Positions 55,001-63,512 of a stretch of 64,000 bases of DNA are shown here, in pieces. The DNA lies in NCBI RefSeq assembly GCF_963675985.1, contig NZ_OY780958.1:2480001-2544000 (forward strand), given 5' to 3'. The first letter of the stretch is position 1; the number at the start of each line of letters is the position of its first letter. The translations under genes and the position numbers were made by a program. The notes under the pieces are model-generated. The model saw only the letters and a program-made list of their open reading frames with translations. It did not search any database and was not told where the DNA came from. This DNA comes from an uncultured Roseibium sp. Lineage in GTDB: Bacteria > Pseudomonadota > Alphaproteobacteria > Rhizobiales > Stappiaceae.

Positions 55001-55473
55001 TAGCGTGCGCTCTCCGGTTCCTGCACGACGCAAATTCCGCCATGTTCCTTGATGGCCCGCAGCCCACGGCTGCCGTCGGCGCCTGTACCCGAAAGGATGA
55101 CACAGGCTGCGAAAGCCTTCCTGTCCAGAGCGAGAGATTCGAAGAAATCATCGATCGGGCGCCGCATGCCCCTCGGATCGGAAAACTCGGTCAGCGATAT
55201 GACGCCATCCTTGAGGGCCAGACCGTACCCCGGCGGAATGATGTAGACATGGTCGGCCTCGATGCTTTCTCCGCCAACAATCTGCCGCACCGGCATCGAA
55301 CTGTGACGTTCCACCAGTTGGGCCATCATGGATTCATGGTTCGGATCGAGGTGCTGCACCACAACAAATGCCATCCCCGCGTTTGCTGCTGCACCGGAGA
55401 ACATTTGTCTAAGCGCTTCAAGCCCACCTGCGGACGCCCCGACTCCAACGATCGGGAATGAAGAATCCAGCAC
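52063..55473 (-). CDS. CheB-CheR-PAS-HWE histidine kinase fusion protein
   Basis: 1136 residues from the GTG at 55473 (AGGAGG upstream). Domains in order: CheB methylesterase (1-190; triad Ser14 in GASAGG, His41 in VVVQHLDPNH, Asp133 in SGTGADGSRG); CheR methyltransferase (about 215-470; SAM motif WVPGCSSGEEAYSIAM); a heptad coiled coil (ELETANEELKSSNEEMMSMN); two PAS domains (about 685-920); and a HWE/HisKA_2 kinase (LLREMNHRIKNLFSVVSSLV; N box LHEWATNASKYGAL). The CheB part has no receiver domain. Such fusions are regulatory kinases outside the core chemotaxis system; no che or receptor genes lie nearby. Confidence 0.93.
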   Translation of the reverse strand: MLDSSFPIVGVGASAGGLEALRQMFSGAAANAGMAFVVVQHLDPNHESMMAQLVERHSSMPVRQIVGGESIEADHVYIIPPGYGLALKDGVISLTEFSDPRGMRRPIDDFFESLALDRKAFAACVILSGTGADGSRGLRAIKEHGGICVVQEPESARYDGMPLSAVSTGLVDYVREPEAIVSTLKAYFDRRFCNCDESEHDAMVVADHVDDLCKSIRDLVGHDFSGYKRPTLTRRIARRMQVLGIEDAGEYNAKVRNNSEECSVLFRDLLINVTRFFRDGDVFGCLFDRVIRPMITARASEDEIRVWVPGCSSGEEAYSIAMLFAEATRLEGKQSIVQIFATDIDEQMLRIAREGSYPVAALADIPEDMRSRYTIGHGDTFTVTPAIRDMVRFSAHSLIKDPPFSRIDLISCRNLLIYLGDRLQQAVLPIFHYALRPEAYLLLGPSETIGRFDDLFVPIDQRNRLFRRNRGRPQYPLELPASPLRKRRHTIERPIVEDEAPNWVQGEALKRLTQAYGPPSLLLDHEGYIIANWGAIGRYLDFPGQEERRLSAPSLAKPGLREIMGALVREVQNGGKRRVARDVRVIADFGTQRVNVVCEPIRAGNLLMVIRELGPMQILSEEEMDELGSIDGQVQALEDELRMTRHRLRSTVEELETANEELKSSNEEMMSMNEELQSTNEELTTVNDELKTKVDQLTVANADLKNFFDSTQLAVVVLDKGLHIRSYTDAACEIFPFQPADRARQLSDVASSLEHRDFLEDAGEVISTGEARDKILRDQTAGRDYSLRIIPYRTLEGNVDGATLVFTDITEAMKLELELQEGRDRLELAIEVAGIGIWEYDSETGETFVDQGALDLFGLSGDGGSRIESLLDRLHRDDREQARELLNKAFTSNEDYRSIIRVPLDDGRVRWLRALGRVISKDGRQRLLGVSFDISAEHQILETRDLLLREMNHRIKNLFSVVSSLVTLGSRDYDTAGELADDLRGRLLALSQSHALTQVSGEAAPTDLGSLVRTVIAPSLRTQKFTISEDLVAVAAGKVTPLTLILHEWATNASKYGALSEPNGELEIRWKTRDGHVTLDWNERSEAIQSGSADDGERPVGFGTKLIDATICQLQGSLEGSQGNGFFQRRFSFQPQ

Positions 55474-55547
55474 TACAACACCTCCTAGATGGAGGCATCA
55501 TAGCGACCGCGGTTCACATATCAACTAAATTAACATTCAAACCAAAT

Positions 55548-56291
55548 TCATGACCAATCCAATTCGTGCCCAACCATCAGATCACCTTTTCCATAGAGGT
55601 AGGTGGGGTCGTATTTCGCAAGTTCCTGAAGGCCCGGTATGTCCAGCAGAGTAACCCGGCCCCGATTGATATCCATCAGTCCCGAACTGCGCATTTTGCG
55701 GATTGTGCGGTTCATATGGACCGCGGTAGCACCGCATGCATCGGCGAGATCGATCTGGGTCAAGGGGAAGTTGAAGCCGGATGGTTCGGCAAGCCCCACA
55801 AAATCGAGGCGATACCAGATTTCAAGAATGAGATGGGCAAGACACCCCTCCGTATTCAGTTGCTCCAGTTTCCAGATCCATTCCCGGTGTATTGCGGCAT
55901 CGAGCAACGTGCTGAACCACAATATCCGTGTCAGGTGAGGCATTTCCTCAAGTACGTTTTTCAAGCGTTCATGCGGCACATATCCGAGCGTCGCACCACC
56001 TACGGTGACCAGATTATGGTCCAGCCGCTTGAGGGCGAACGCATGCAGATCGGCGAAATCCCCGCTGACCTGAACCCCGACGACGTGGCGTTTGCCTGAA
56101 TGGTCGCGAATTGTGCGCAGCGCAAAACCTTCTATGAGAATCGTGCTGTAGTCGACGACATCTCCACGGTGCAGGATGGTCCGCTGTTCAGAAACATATT
56201 CGGTGCTTTCCACCAGAGATTCGAGAACTTCAAGCTCTTCATTCGTCAGAGCGTGTCTCAACCGGCCGCGAAGAAAATTCTCAAAACTCAT
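55548..56291 (-). CDS. Crp/Fnr-family transcriptional regulator
   Basis: 247 residues from the ATG at 56291 (GGGAAG upstream). An N-terminal cyclic-nucleotide-type sensor barrel (HRGDVVDYSTILIEGFALRT), a dimer helix, and a Crp-type helix-turn-helix with LTQIDLADACGATAVHMNRT. It lacks the FNR N-terminal cysteines, so it does not bind an oxygen-sensing cluster of the FNR type. Encoded just upstream of the CheB/CheR kinase in the same direction, 74 bases away, and perhaps functionally tied to it. Confidence 0.92.
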   Translation of the reverse strand: MSFENFLRGRLRHALTNEELEVLESLVESTEYVSEQRTILHRGDVVDYSTILIEGFALRTIRDHSGKRHVVGVQVSGDFADLHAFALKRLDHNLVTVGGATLGYVPHERLKNVLEEMPHLTRILWFSTLLDAAIHREWIWKLEQLNTEGCLAHLILEIWYRLDFVGLAEPSGFNFPLTQIDLADACGATAVHMNRTIRKMRSSGLMDINRGRVTLLDIPGLQELAKYDPTYLYGKGDLMVGHELDWS

Positions 56292-56923
56292 TGCAACTTC
56301 CCGCATTGTTTGCCGGCATCTGTGTGTACAAACCGGCTGTCGATCCGAAAGCGACCATCCAGGAAGGAGAAAACTGTCCCGTATCCAATTGCGTTGTCGA
56401 TTTCATCCGAGAGAACGCAGTATTTCCGGCGTACAAGCCAACACAGCGATGGCCGGAAATGGCGTGAATGCCGGATTTCGGCACGCGGGGAAATCGGCCA
56501 ACTCCGCTCCCCACTGCCTTCGATACGAAATCCTGGCATATATTCATCACGGCCTTCAGTCTCGCGGGAATTTTCCGACGCGTCTCATTTCGATGAAGTT
56601 TAGAAAGGCCACTAAACAAGGTCAACGCACTTAACATTTGTTAAGCGCACAAGTGCGACGAGACCGGCATTTTGCCGGCACGCGAAATCAGAACCGGTTC
56701 TTAGAAGGGATAAAATTGCGCGGAAATTTACAGCCGAGCCTGCCCTTCAACGCCCCCGGCCTGAAAACCAACAGTCCGACAACTGCTAGCCCGACCGCAA
56801 ATCCATTATGAGGCAGCACCCCGGATCGTGGGCCGACAGCACTTTGCAATCCCGGTCCTATCGGAGGAGCAATTCCACAACATCCTAAACCTATACATCT
56901 GAACCTCTGCAGCAGGCGCCTTT
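56292..56923. other. Non-coding region before the hydantoinase/dehydrogenase operon's 3' end
   Basis: About 630 bases with no gene I can support. Open frames here lack family features and ribosome sites. It holds the promoter of the Crp/Fnr gene, a palindrome TTAACATTTGTTAA near 56632 and a hairpin at 56913-56934 next to the hydantoinase B stop codon. Confidence 0.6.
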
Positions 56924-56934
56924 CTATGCGCCTG
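56913..56934 (-). terminator. Weak hairpin at the end of the hydantoinase operon
   Basis: A seven-base-pair stem CAGGCGC/GCGCCTG overlaps the stop codon of hydantoinase B. There is no T-run, so termination may need Rho. Confidence 0.35.
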
Positions 56935-58618
56935 ACGCGTCGACACCGAACAGGTCCCTCGCCTCCTCCGCCGTATAGCGGCCGAGGCGGACGTCCTCGG
57001 CGACGAGGGCCGGGTCGCGGTCCTCGGGATTTCCATAGCCGCCGCCGCCCGGGGTGCCGACGCGGACGCGGTCGCCCGGTTGCAACGGGATGTCCTGTGC
57101 CTTGGAGAGATGCTCCGGCACCATCGCGTTGCCGTCCTGCCAGACGGTGACGGAGTTGGGCATGCCATCCTTGCCGCCCAGCGCGCCCTGGGGCCCGAAG
57201 CGGCCGTGGTCCATGACGAAGCTGGCGGTCGCGTAGCCGCGCAGGAGTTCGATCTCGTAATCGAGACCGAAGCCGCCGCGATGCTTGCCCGCGCCGCCCG
57301 AGCCTTCGCGTAGCGCATAACGGTGATAGAGCACGGGGAACTGCTGTTCCATGATCTCCACCGGCGGGGCCTTGGAAATGCCGATGGTGGAGCAGCCGTT
57401 AGAAAGGCCGTCGTGGTCGGAGTTGCCGCCGTAACCGCCGCCGGAAATCTGGTACATGACGAAGCCGCGCTTGTGTGACGGATCGTAGCCGCCGAGCGCG
57501 AAGTTGCCGGAACTGCCGGCGGGGGCTGCCGTGACACGATCCGGCAGAGCCTCGACCAGGGCGGCAAAGACCGCCTCGGCTATGCGCTGGCTGACTTCCG
57601 CCGCACAGCCGGAGACGGGGCGCGGATATTGCGCGTCGAGGAAGGTGCCCTCCGGCCGGATCACCTTCAGCGGCTCGAAGGCTCCGGCGCTGATCGGCAC
57701 ATCCGGGAAGATATGGCGCATGGCCAGATAGACCGAGGACAAGGTGGTTGCCAGCACCGAGTTCATCGGCCCCCGGCAGGGCGCGGAGGAGCCTGCGAAA
57801 TCGAAGGTGAGTTCGCCGTCTTTCGCGGTGATCGCCAGATTGATCTCCAGCGGCTCGTTGACCACGCCGTCTGAGTCCACATAGGCCGTGGAGCGGTAGA
57901 TGCCGTTCGGGATGAGGCGGACGTTGGCCCGCATCTGGTCGGCCGCGCGCTGGCGGAGTTCGGCAATTGCTTCCTTGACCACGTTGTCGCCGTAGCGATC
58001 CAGGATACGGCCGAGCCGTTCGGCACCGACCAGAAGGGCGGCAGCCTGGGCCTTCACGTCACCGATACGTTGTTCCGCCACGCGGATGTTGGAGCAGATG
58101 ATGGAATAGATCTCATTGTCCATCTTCCCCTGCTTGAAGAGGCGAACCGGCGGCAGCCGCAGGCCTTCCTGCTCGACCGAAGTGGCCGAGGCGGAGAAGC
58201 CGCCGGGTACGGCGCCGCCGGTGTCCGGCCAATGGCCGGTGTTGGAAAGCCAGCAGAAAATCTCGCCGTCCCGATAGAAGGGCATGGCGAAGCGCACATC
58301 CATCAGGTGGGTGCCGCCGAGATAGGGATCGTTGACGATATAGATGTCGCCCGGCTCGGGCGCCGCCACCCGGCCGTCGCCGATCATCTCGATCAGGGTC
58401 CGGGTGGAATACTGCATGGTGCCGACGAAGACCGGCAGGCCGCCGGCACCTTGCGAAATCAGGGAGCCATCCACGGCGGAATAGATGCCGTCGGAGCGGT
58501 CGTTGGCCTCGGCGATGACCGGGGAAAAGGCAGCGCGGGAGAAGCTCAGGTCCATCTCGTCGCAGACCTGCTGCAGGCCCGACTGGATGACGCTCAGGGT
58601 GATCGGGTCGATGGTCAT
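56924..58618 (-). CDS. hyuB: Hydantoinase B/oxoprolinase-family protein
   Basis: 564 residues. Beta subunit of the ATP-dependent hydantoinase/5-oxoprolinase/acetone-carboxylase superfamily. N-terminal SLIQ-type start MTIDPITLSVIQSGLQQVCD, then ISQGAGGLPVFVGTMQYS and GDIYIVNDPYLGGTHLMDVR, with a C-terminal GKHRGGFGLDYEIELL. Its ATG overlaps the stop of the A subunit by four bases, so the two are made together. Together they open a lactam ring such as a hydantoin or 5-oxoproline; the exact substrate is unknown. Confidence 0.94.
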   Translation of the reverse strand: MTIDPITLSVIQSGLQQVCDEMDLSFSRAAFSPVIAEANDRSDGIYSAVDGSLISQGAGGLPVFVGTMQYSTRTLIEMIGDGRVAAPEPGDIYIVNDPYLGGTHLMDVRFAMPFYRDGEIFCWLSNTGHWPDTGGAVPGGFSASATSVEQEGLRLPPVRLFKQGKMDNEIYSIICSNIRVAEQRIGDVKAQAAALLVGAERLGRILDRYGDNVVKEAIAELRQRAADQMRANVRLIPNGIYRSTAYVDSDGVVNEPLEINLAITAKDGELTFDFAGSSAPCRGPMNSVLATTLSSVYLAMRHIFPDVPISAGAFEPLKVIRPEGTFLDAQYPRPVSGCAAEVSQRIAEAVFAALVEALPDRVTAAPAGSSGNFALGGYDPSHKRGFVMYQISGGGYGGNSDHDGLSNGCSTIGISKAPPVEIMEQQFPVLYHRYALREGSGGAGKHRGGFGLDYEIELLRGYATASFVMDHGRFGPQGALGGKDGMPNSVTVWQDGNAMVPEHLSKAQDIPLQPGDRVRVGTPGGGGYGNPEDRDPALVAEDVRLGRYTAEEARDLFGVDASGA

Positions 58619-60705
58619 GCGCCGGCTCCCAGTTCGATGATGATGTTACCGTCCGCGTCCTGGACCGCCTTGTCGCCCGGATCGATGACGATGGTGGTGT
58701 CCATCTGCTCCACGATGGCGGGACCATGAATTTCGGCGGACAGCGGCAGGTGATCGCGCCAGTAGATCGGCGTCTCGACCAGCCCGTCGAACCAGACCTG
58801 ACGATGACCGGTAAGCGCGTCTTCCAGCGTGTCCTTGCGGCCAGCCGGATCGATCAGCAGCGACAGGTCGATTTCGGAGCGGCGGCCGATGACGGAACAG
58901 TTCACATTCACAAGGCTCGCCTTGATCTCCGGAAGCGCGACGTGGAAACGGTTGAAATAGGCCTGTTCGAACAGGCTCTGCAACTCATCCAGGGTCGGGC
59001 GCGGGCCGGGAAGCGGTACGCGCAAGAGGTGGGTCTGGCCGATAAACTGCATGTCAACGGACCAGATCTCGCGCAGTTCTTCAATCTGCACGTTTTCCTT
59101 TGCGATCAGCCCGCGGCCTTCGGCCTGCTGCTGGTCGAACAGCGCGTGCACCGTCTCGATGTCGAGTTCCGCGAGCGGCTTGTTCACCGTGTTGACGAAG
59201 TCATGGCGCAGGTCGGCCACCACACAGCCCAGCGCGTTGGTGATGCCCGGACGGGAGGGCACCAGCACGCGCGGCACGCCCAGTTCTCGGGCAATAGCGG
59301 TTGCGTGCAACGGGCCGGCGCCGCCGAAGGCAAAGAGCGCATAGTCGCGCGGGTCCTCGCCGAGACTGACGGAGACCATGCGCACGGCATCGGCCATGCG
59401 GGTGTTGGCGATGCGCAAAACGGCAGCGGCCGCTTCCTTTGCGCCGACACCCAGCGGCTTGCCGAGTTTTTCGGCAAAGATCGCCTCGATATCGGAAAGG
59501 GATACGGTGGAGGAAACCGAATTGAGCTTTTCCGGGTTCATGCGGCCGAGCAACAGATTGGCATCGGAAATGGTGGGGTCCTGCCCTCCCCGGCCATAAC
59601 AGATCGGCCCCGGTGTGGAGCCGGCGCTTTCCGGCCCGACCTGCAGGAGGCCCGCCTCGGTGATCCGGGCGATGGAGCCGCCGCCGGCGCCAACGGTGCG
59701 CACGTCGACCATGGGCACATGGATCGGCATGGCGTATTCGATCTCGATTTCATTGGAGACCGCCGGTTCCGCGTTGCGGATCAGGGCGACATCGGTGGAG
59801 GTTCCGCCCATGTCATAAGTCAGAAGGTTCGGGATGTCGGCGCGGCGACCTGTATAGGCGGCGGCCATGACGCCGGACGCCGGCCCGGACATGACGGTCT
59901 TGGCTGCTTCGATCGCCACGCGCCGGGCCGACACCATGCCGCCGTTGCCGTTCATGACGAGGACGTCGTGCCGGTAGCCCTTTTCGGCCAGTTGATCGGC
60001 GAGACGTTCGACATAACGGCGCAGCAGCGGCTGGACCGAGGCATTGATGGCCGCCGTCACCCCGCGCTCGAACTCGCGGCTTTCCGACAGGAGCGAATGT
60101 CCGAGGGTGATGTTTTCGTTCGGCCACACCTCCACGGCGATTTCGCCGGCGCGCAGTTCATGGGCCGGATTGGCGTAGGAATGCAGGAAATGGATGACCA
60201 GGGCCTCGCAGCCCTTGTCGAGCAACTCCTTCAAGGCGGCCCGGAAGGCGCCCTCATCCAGGTCCTTGTAGACAGTGCCGTCCGCATAAAGCCGCTCTGG
60301 CACTTCCAGGCGCAGGTCGCGCGGGATCACCGGGCGGAACTCACCCTTCATGCCATAGGCATGGGGCCGCGTGCGCCGGCCGAGTTCCAGAATGTCCCGG
60401 AAGCCTTCGGTGGTGACCAGGCCGGTCTTGCACAGGGTGCGTTCCAAAACCGCGTTGGTGGTGGTCGTCGTGCCGTGAACGATCAGGTCCAGCGCCGCCA
60501 GATCCGCCTCGGCGATCTCCAGCGCCTTCAGAACGCCGAAGGCCTGATTGTCCAGCGTCGTCGGCGTCTTCGCCAAGCGGACCGTCTTCGACTGGGCGTC
60601 ATAGAGCACAAGGTCTGTAAACGTCCCGCCCACATCGATGCCGGCGACATTCGACGTTTCCTGGCGCTTCGACGCTTCGTCGGCGATGGACGGGGACACG
60701 TTCAT
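58615..60705 (-). CDS. hyuA: Hydantoinase A/oxoprolinase-family protein
   Basis: 696 residues. Alpha, ATP-binding subunit: N-terminal VAGIDVGGTFTDLVLYDAQS, phosphate/sugar-kinase-like fold signatures VHGTTTTTNAVLERT, the middle NLLTYDMGGTSTDVALI and FAFGGAGPLHATAIARELGV. Lies 66 bases after the molybdenum dehydrogenase gene in the same direction, suggesting one catabolic operon in which the dehydrogenase hydroxylates a heterocycle that HyuAB then opens (inference). Confidence 0.94.
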   Translation of the reverse strand: MNVSPSIADEASKRQETSNVAGIDVGGTFTDLVLYDAQSKTVRLAKTPTTLDNQAFGVLKALEIAEADLAALDLIVHGTTTTTNAVLERTLCKTGLVTTEGFRDILELGRRTRPHAYGMKGEFRPVIPRDLRLEVPERLYADGTVYKDLDEGAFRAALKELLDKGCEALVIHFLHSYANPAHELRAGEIAVEVWPNENITLGHSLLSESREFERGVTAAINASVQPLLRRYVERLADQLAEKGYRHDVLVMNGNGGMVSARRVAIEAAKTVMSGPASGVMAAAYTGRRADIPNLLTYDMGGTSTDVALIRNAEPAVSNEIEIEYAMPIHVPMVDVRTVGAGGGSIARITEAGLLQVGPESAGSTPGPICYGRGGQDPTISDANLLLGRMNPEKLNSVSSTVSLSDIEAIFAEKLGKPLGVGAKEAAAAVLRIANTRMADAVRMVSVSLGEDPRDYALFAFGGAGPLHATAIARELGVPRVLVPSRPGITNALGCVVADLRHDFVNTVNKPLAELDIETVHALFDQQQAEGRGLIAKENVQIEELREIWSVDMQFIGQTHLLRVPLPGPRPTLDELQSLFEQAYFNRFHVALPEIKASLVNVNCSVIGRRSEIDLSLLIDPAGRKDTLEDALTGHRQVWFDGLVETPIYWRDHLPLSAEIHGPAIVEQMDTTIVIDPGDKAVQDADGNIIIELGAGA

Positions 60706-60771
60706 GGTAAAATCAATCCGAGTTGCAGAGTGACAGGAATTGGCGGGCAGTTCCTCGCCCGCTTCGTATTT

Positions 60772-63510
60772 TCAGACGTCTTGATTGGCCTTGATCGCCG
60801 CCAGCACCTTGTCCGGTGTCGCCGGCATATTGGAGACCCTGGCACCGCAAGCATCCTTGATCGCATTGAGGATCGCGGGCGCCGTCGGGATCAGGCAGTG
60901 CTCGCCTAGGCCCTTCGCGCCATAGGGACCGTGCTCGTCACCGGTTTCCAGGATCAGAGTTTCGATCGGCGGCACGTCACCGATGGTCGGGATCAGGTAG
61001 TCATGCAGGTTTTCCGTCCGGCCCGGCAGGAATTCCTCCATCAGCGCCAGACCAATGCCTTGCGCGACGCCCCCCTGGACCTGGCCTTCCACCAACAGCG
61101 GATTGATCGCCTTGCCGACGTCATGGGCCGCGGTGATTTTCAGAAGCTTCACCGTGCCGAGCGCCAGATCGACCTCGAGCTCCGCCATCTGGGCGGTCGT
61201 TCCGAACACCGCATAGGGCGAGCCTTGACCGTTTTCATCCAACGGCAAAGTCGGCGGATCGTAAGACTCAACGGCCTCCAGAACGTAAGCCTCCCCGTCG
61301 GCTTCGAGCGACGAAAGCGCGATCCTGTGGTCGCCGGTGGCGTCCGCGATACGGATCTCGCCCGCGACGACCTCCAGTTCAGCGGCGTCCGATACGTTCG
61401 CGAGGCGCAGGATCCGGGCGCGCAGGGCTTCACCGCAGAGCCGGGCGGCATTGCCGGTGATGAAGGTCTGGCGGCTGGCCGACGTCTTGCCCGCGTCTGG
61501 CGTCAGGTCGGTGTCGGGACCGATCAGCTCGATCTGCGTGACCGGTACGCCAAGCGCGGTGGCGAAGATCTGGGTGATCACCGTGTTGGAGCCCTGACCG
61601 ATGTCGGTCGCGCCTTGATGGAGCACGACCCGGCCATCCGGGGTGATGCCGGCACGAATGGTGGACGGGTTGGACATGGAGGTGTTGCCGCAGCCATACC
61701 AGCCGCCGGCAATCCCGACCCCGCGGCGGAGATGCCCGCCTTTGGCATTAAAGGCTTCGGCGTCCGCCAGCGCCCGTTTCCAATGGTCTTCGAGGGCGTC
61801 GAAACAATCCGCGATGCCCATGCCGTTTTCGAAAATCTGACCGGTAACGGTCGGATCGCCGTTGCGCAGGGCGTTGCGGCGGCGGAACTCCAGCCGGTCC
61901 ATGCCGAGCGCATTGGCGAGATCGTCGTAGAGCGGTTCCTGGGCGAGCGCCGATTGCGGTACGCCGAAGCCCCGGAAAGCGCCCGATGGCGCGGTGTTGG
62001 TGTGGATACCGGCGCTGCGGGCCACATAGTTCGGCGTCTTGTAAGGGCCGGAGGCATGGATCGGCACCCGGTTGGCAACCGTCGGGCCCCAGCTTGCGTA
62101 GGCGCCTGTGTTGAAGGTCCCGTCGAATTCGGCGGCAACGATGTTGCCGTCCGCGTCCGCGCCGATCCGCATGGTGATTTCGGATGGGTGGCGCTTGGTC
62201 GAGGTGGAGATGGATTCCGTCCGGCTGTAGGTGATGCGCACCGGCCGGTCGAGCAGCCAGGCTGCGAGCGCCACGTAAGGCTGGGTGGTCAGATCGAGCT
62301 TGGAGCCGAACCCGCCGCCAACGGCTGTCGGAATAATGCGGATGGCTTCCTTTGGCATCCCCAAGAGAACTGCCAGGCCCTCCTTGTTCATGACCGGGGC
62401 CTGGGTGCAGCAATGCACCTCAATGCGGTCACCGACCCGACGCGCGAAGGCTGCTTCCGGCTCGATATAGCCATGCTCGATGAAGCCGGTCGAAAACGAC
62501 CCTTCCGCGACAACGGCGGCTTCGGACATTACGGCTTCGGGTTCGCCGCGTTTGACGAAACCTCGGCACATGACGTTCTGCGCACGGCTTTGATGCAGGT
62601 TCGCAATTCCGGCTGCTTCTTCGGGCAGGAGCGCATGGGGCAGCGGTTCGAACGTGACGGGAAAATCCGCCAGATCGAGCCCGTTGGCGAGATCCGCCGG
62701 ACCGACGATGGCGGCGACCGCCTCACCCTTGAACAGGGTTTCTCCCTCGGCGAACATGGGCTGATCCTCGAAACCCGGGATCACGCCAAAGCAGTTTTTG
62801 CCCGGTATGTCCTTTGCCGTCAGAACGAGGTCGAGATGGTTTGCGGCCTTGTAGGCGTCGAGATCGCCGAGTTTGAAAGACGCATGATGATAGGGAGACC
62901 GCACCACGCGCAGGGTCAGCGCATCCTCCGGGGCGACATCGTCGCCGAACCGTTCGGTGCCTGAGACCTTGGGCAGACCGTCAATGCGGGCCATCGGAAT
63001 GCCGACACCGCCGCTTGGCGTCTCGGCGGGGTTACCGATGTCCAGCACCGCATCGATGATCTTGCGATAGCCGGTGCAGCGGCACAGAACGCCGCCGAGG
63101 GCATCCATGACCGCTTCTTCGCTCGGGTTTTCCTGCTTTCGGAGCAGGCCGATTGCCGAGACCATCATGCCCGGCGTGCAAATTCCGCATTGGGCGGCCT
63201 GATGGCGCTGGAAGGAAGAGGCAAGCGCCTTGCCGATCTCGTCGTTCTGCGCAAGGCCGACCTGGGTTTCGACTGCCGCCCCTTCCACCTGGCCGAGCGC
63301 GGTGGTACAGGCGCAGACGGGATTGCCGTCGATCAGGACGGTACAGGCGCCACAGTCGCCCGCATCGCAGCCGACCTTGACGTCTTTCGCCCCGGCCCGT
63401 TCGCGCAGGGCATAAGAGAGTCGTTCGGCCGGAGGCCCGTCGACCCGGACCGCTTGTCCGTTCAGGTGAAAGGCAACGCCTTCCATCTCGTCCATATCAG
63501 CCAGAGCCAT
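60772..63510 (-). CDS. Xanthine-dehydrogenase-family enzyme: fused [2Fe-2S] and molybdopterin subunits
   Basis: 912 residues. The N-terminal part (1-165) is a complete 2x[2Fe-2S] subunit: plant-type cluster Cys48, 53, 56 and 68 (GCDAGDCGACTVLI), second cluster QCGICTPGMM (Cys108, 111) with CRCTGY (143, 145). The rest is the molybdenum subunit, with GIPMARIDGLPKVSGTERFG, VGGGFGSKLDLT, GAFRGFGVPQS and the active-site GAKGLGEHC near the end. Usually these are separate (small and large) chains. It hydroxylates an N-heterocycle or aldehyde; the neighbours suggest a purine-, hydantoin- or nicotinate-like compound. It needs Mo-MCD/MPT cofactor. Confidence 0.93.
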   Translation of the reverse strand: MALADMDEMEGVAFHLNGQAVRVDGPPAERLSYALRERAGAKDVKVGCDAGDCGACTVLIDGNPVCACTTALGQVEGAAVETQVGLAQNDEIGKALASSFQRHQAAQCGICTPGMMVSAIGLLRKQENPSEEAVMDALGGVLCRCTGYRKIIDAVLDIGNPAETPSGGVGIPMARIDGLPKVSGTERFGDDVAPEDALTLRVVRSPYHHASFKLGDLDAYKAANHLDLVLTAKDIPGKNCFGVIPGFEDQPMFAEGETLFKGEAVAAIVGPADLANGLDLADFPVTFEPLPHALLPEEAAGIANLHQSRAQNVMCRGFVKRGEPEAVMSEAAVVAEGSFSTGFIEHGYIEPEAAFARRVGDRIEVHCCTQAPVMNKEGLAVLLGMPKEAIRIIPTAVGGGFGSKLDLTTQPYVALAAWLLDRPVRITYSRTESISTSTKRHPSEITMRIGADADGNIVAAEFDGTFNTGAYASWGPTVANRVPIHASGPYKTPNYVARSAGIHTNTAPSGAFRGFGVPQSALAQEPLYDDLANALGMDRLEFRRRNALRNGDPTVTGQIFENGMGIADCFDALEDHWKRALADAEAFNAKGGHLRRGVGIAGGWYGCGNTSMSNPSTIRAGITPDGRVVLHQGATDIGQGSNTVITQIFATALGVPVTQIELIGPDTDLTPDAGKTSASRQTFITGNAARLCGEALRARILRLANVSDAAELEVVAGEIRIADATGDHRIALSSLEADGEAYVLEAVESYDPPTLPLDENGQGSPYAVFGTTAQMAELEVDLALGTVKLLKITAAHDVGKAINPLLVEGQVQGGVAQGIGLALMEEFLPGRTENLHDYLIPTIGDVPPIETLILETGDEHGPYGAKGLGEHCLIPTAPAILNAIKDACGARVSNMPATPDKVLAAIKANQDV

Positions 63511-63512
63511 GG

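Noticed and set aside
58726..60909. 727-codon open frame on the plus strand
   Set aside because: Antisense to hydantoinase A; shadow of a GC-rich gene.
60931..62964. 677-codon open frame on the plus strand
   Set aside because: Antisense to the fused molybdenum dehydrogenase; shadow.
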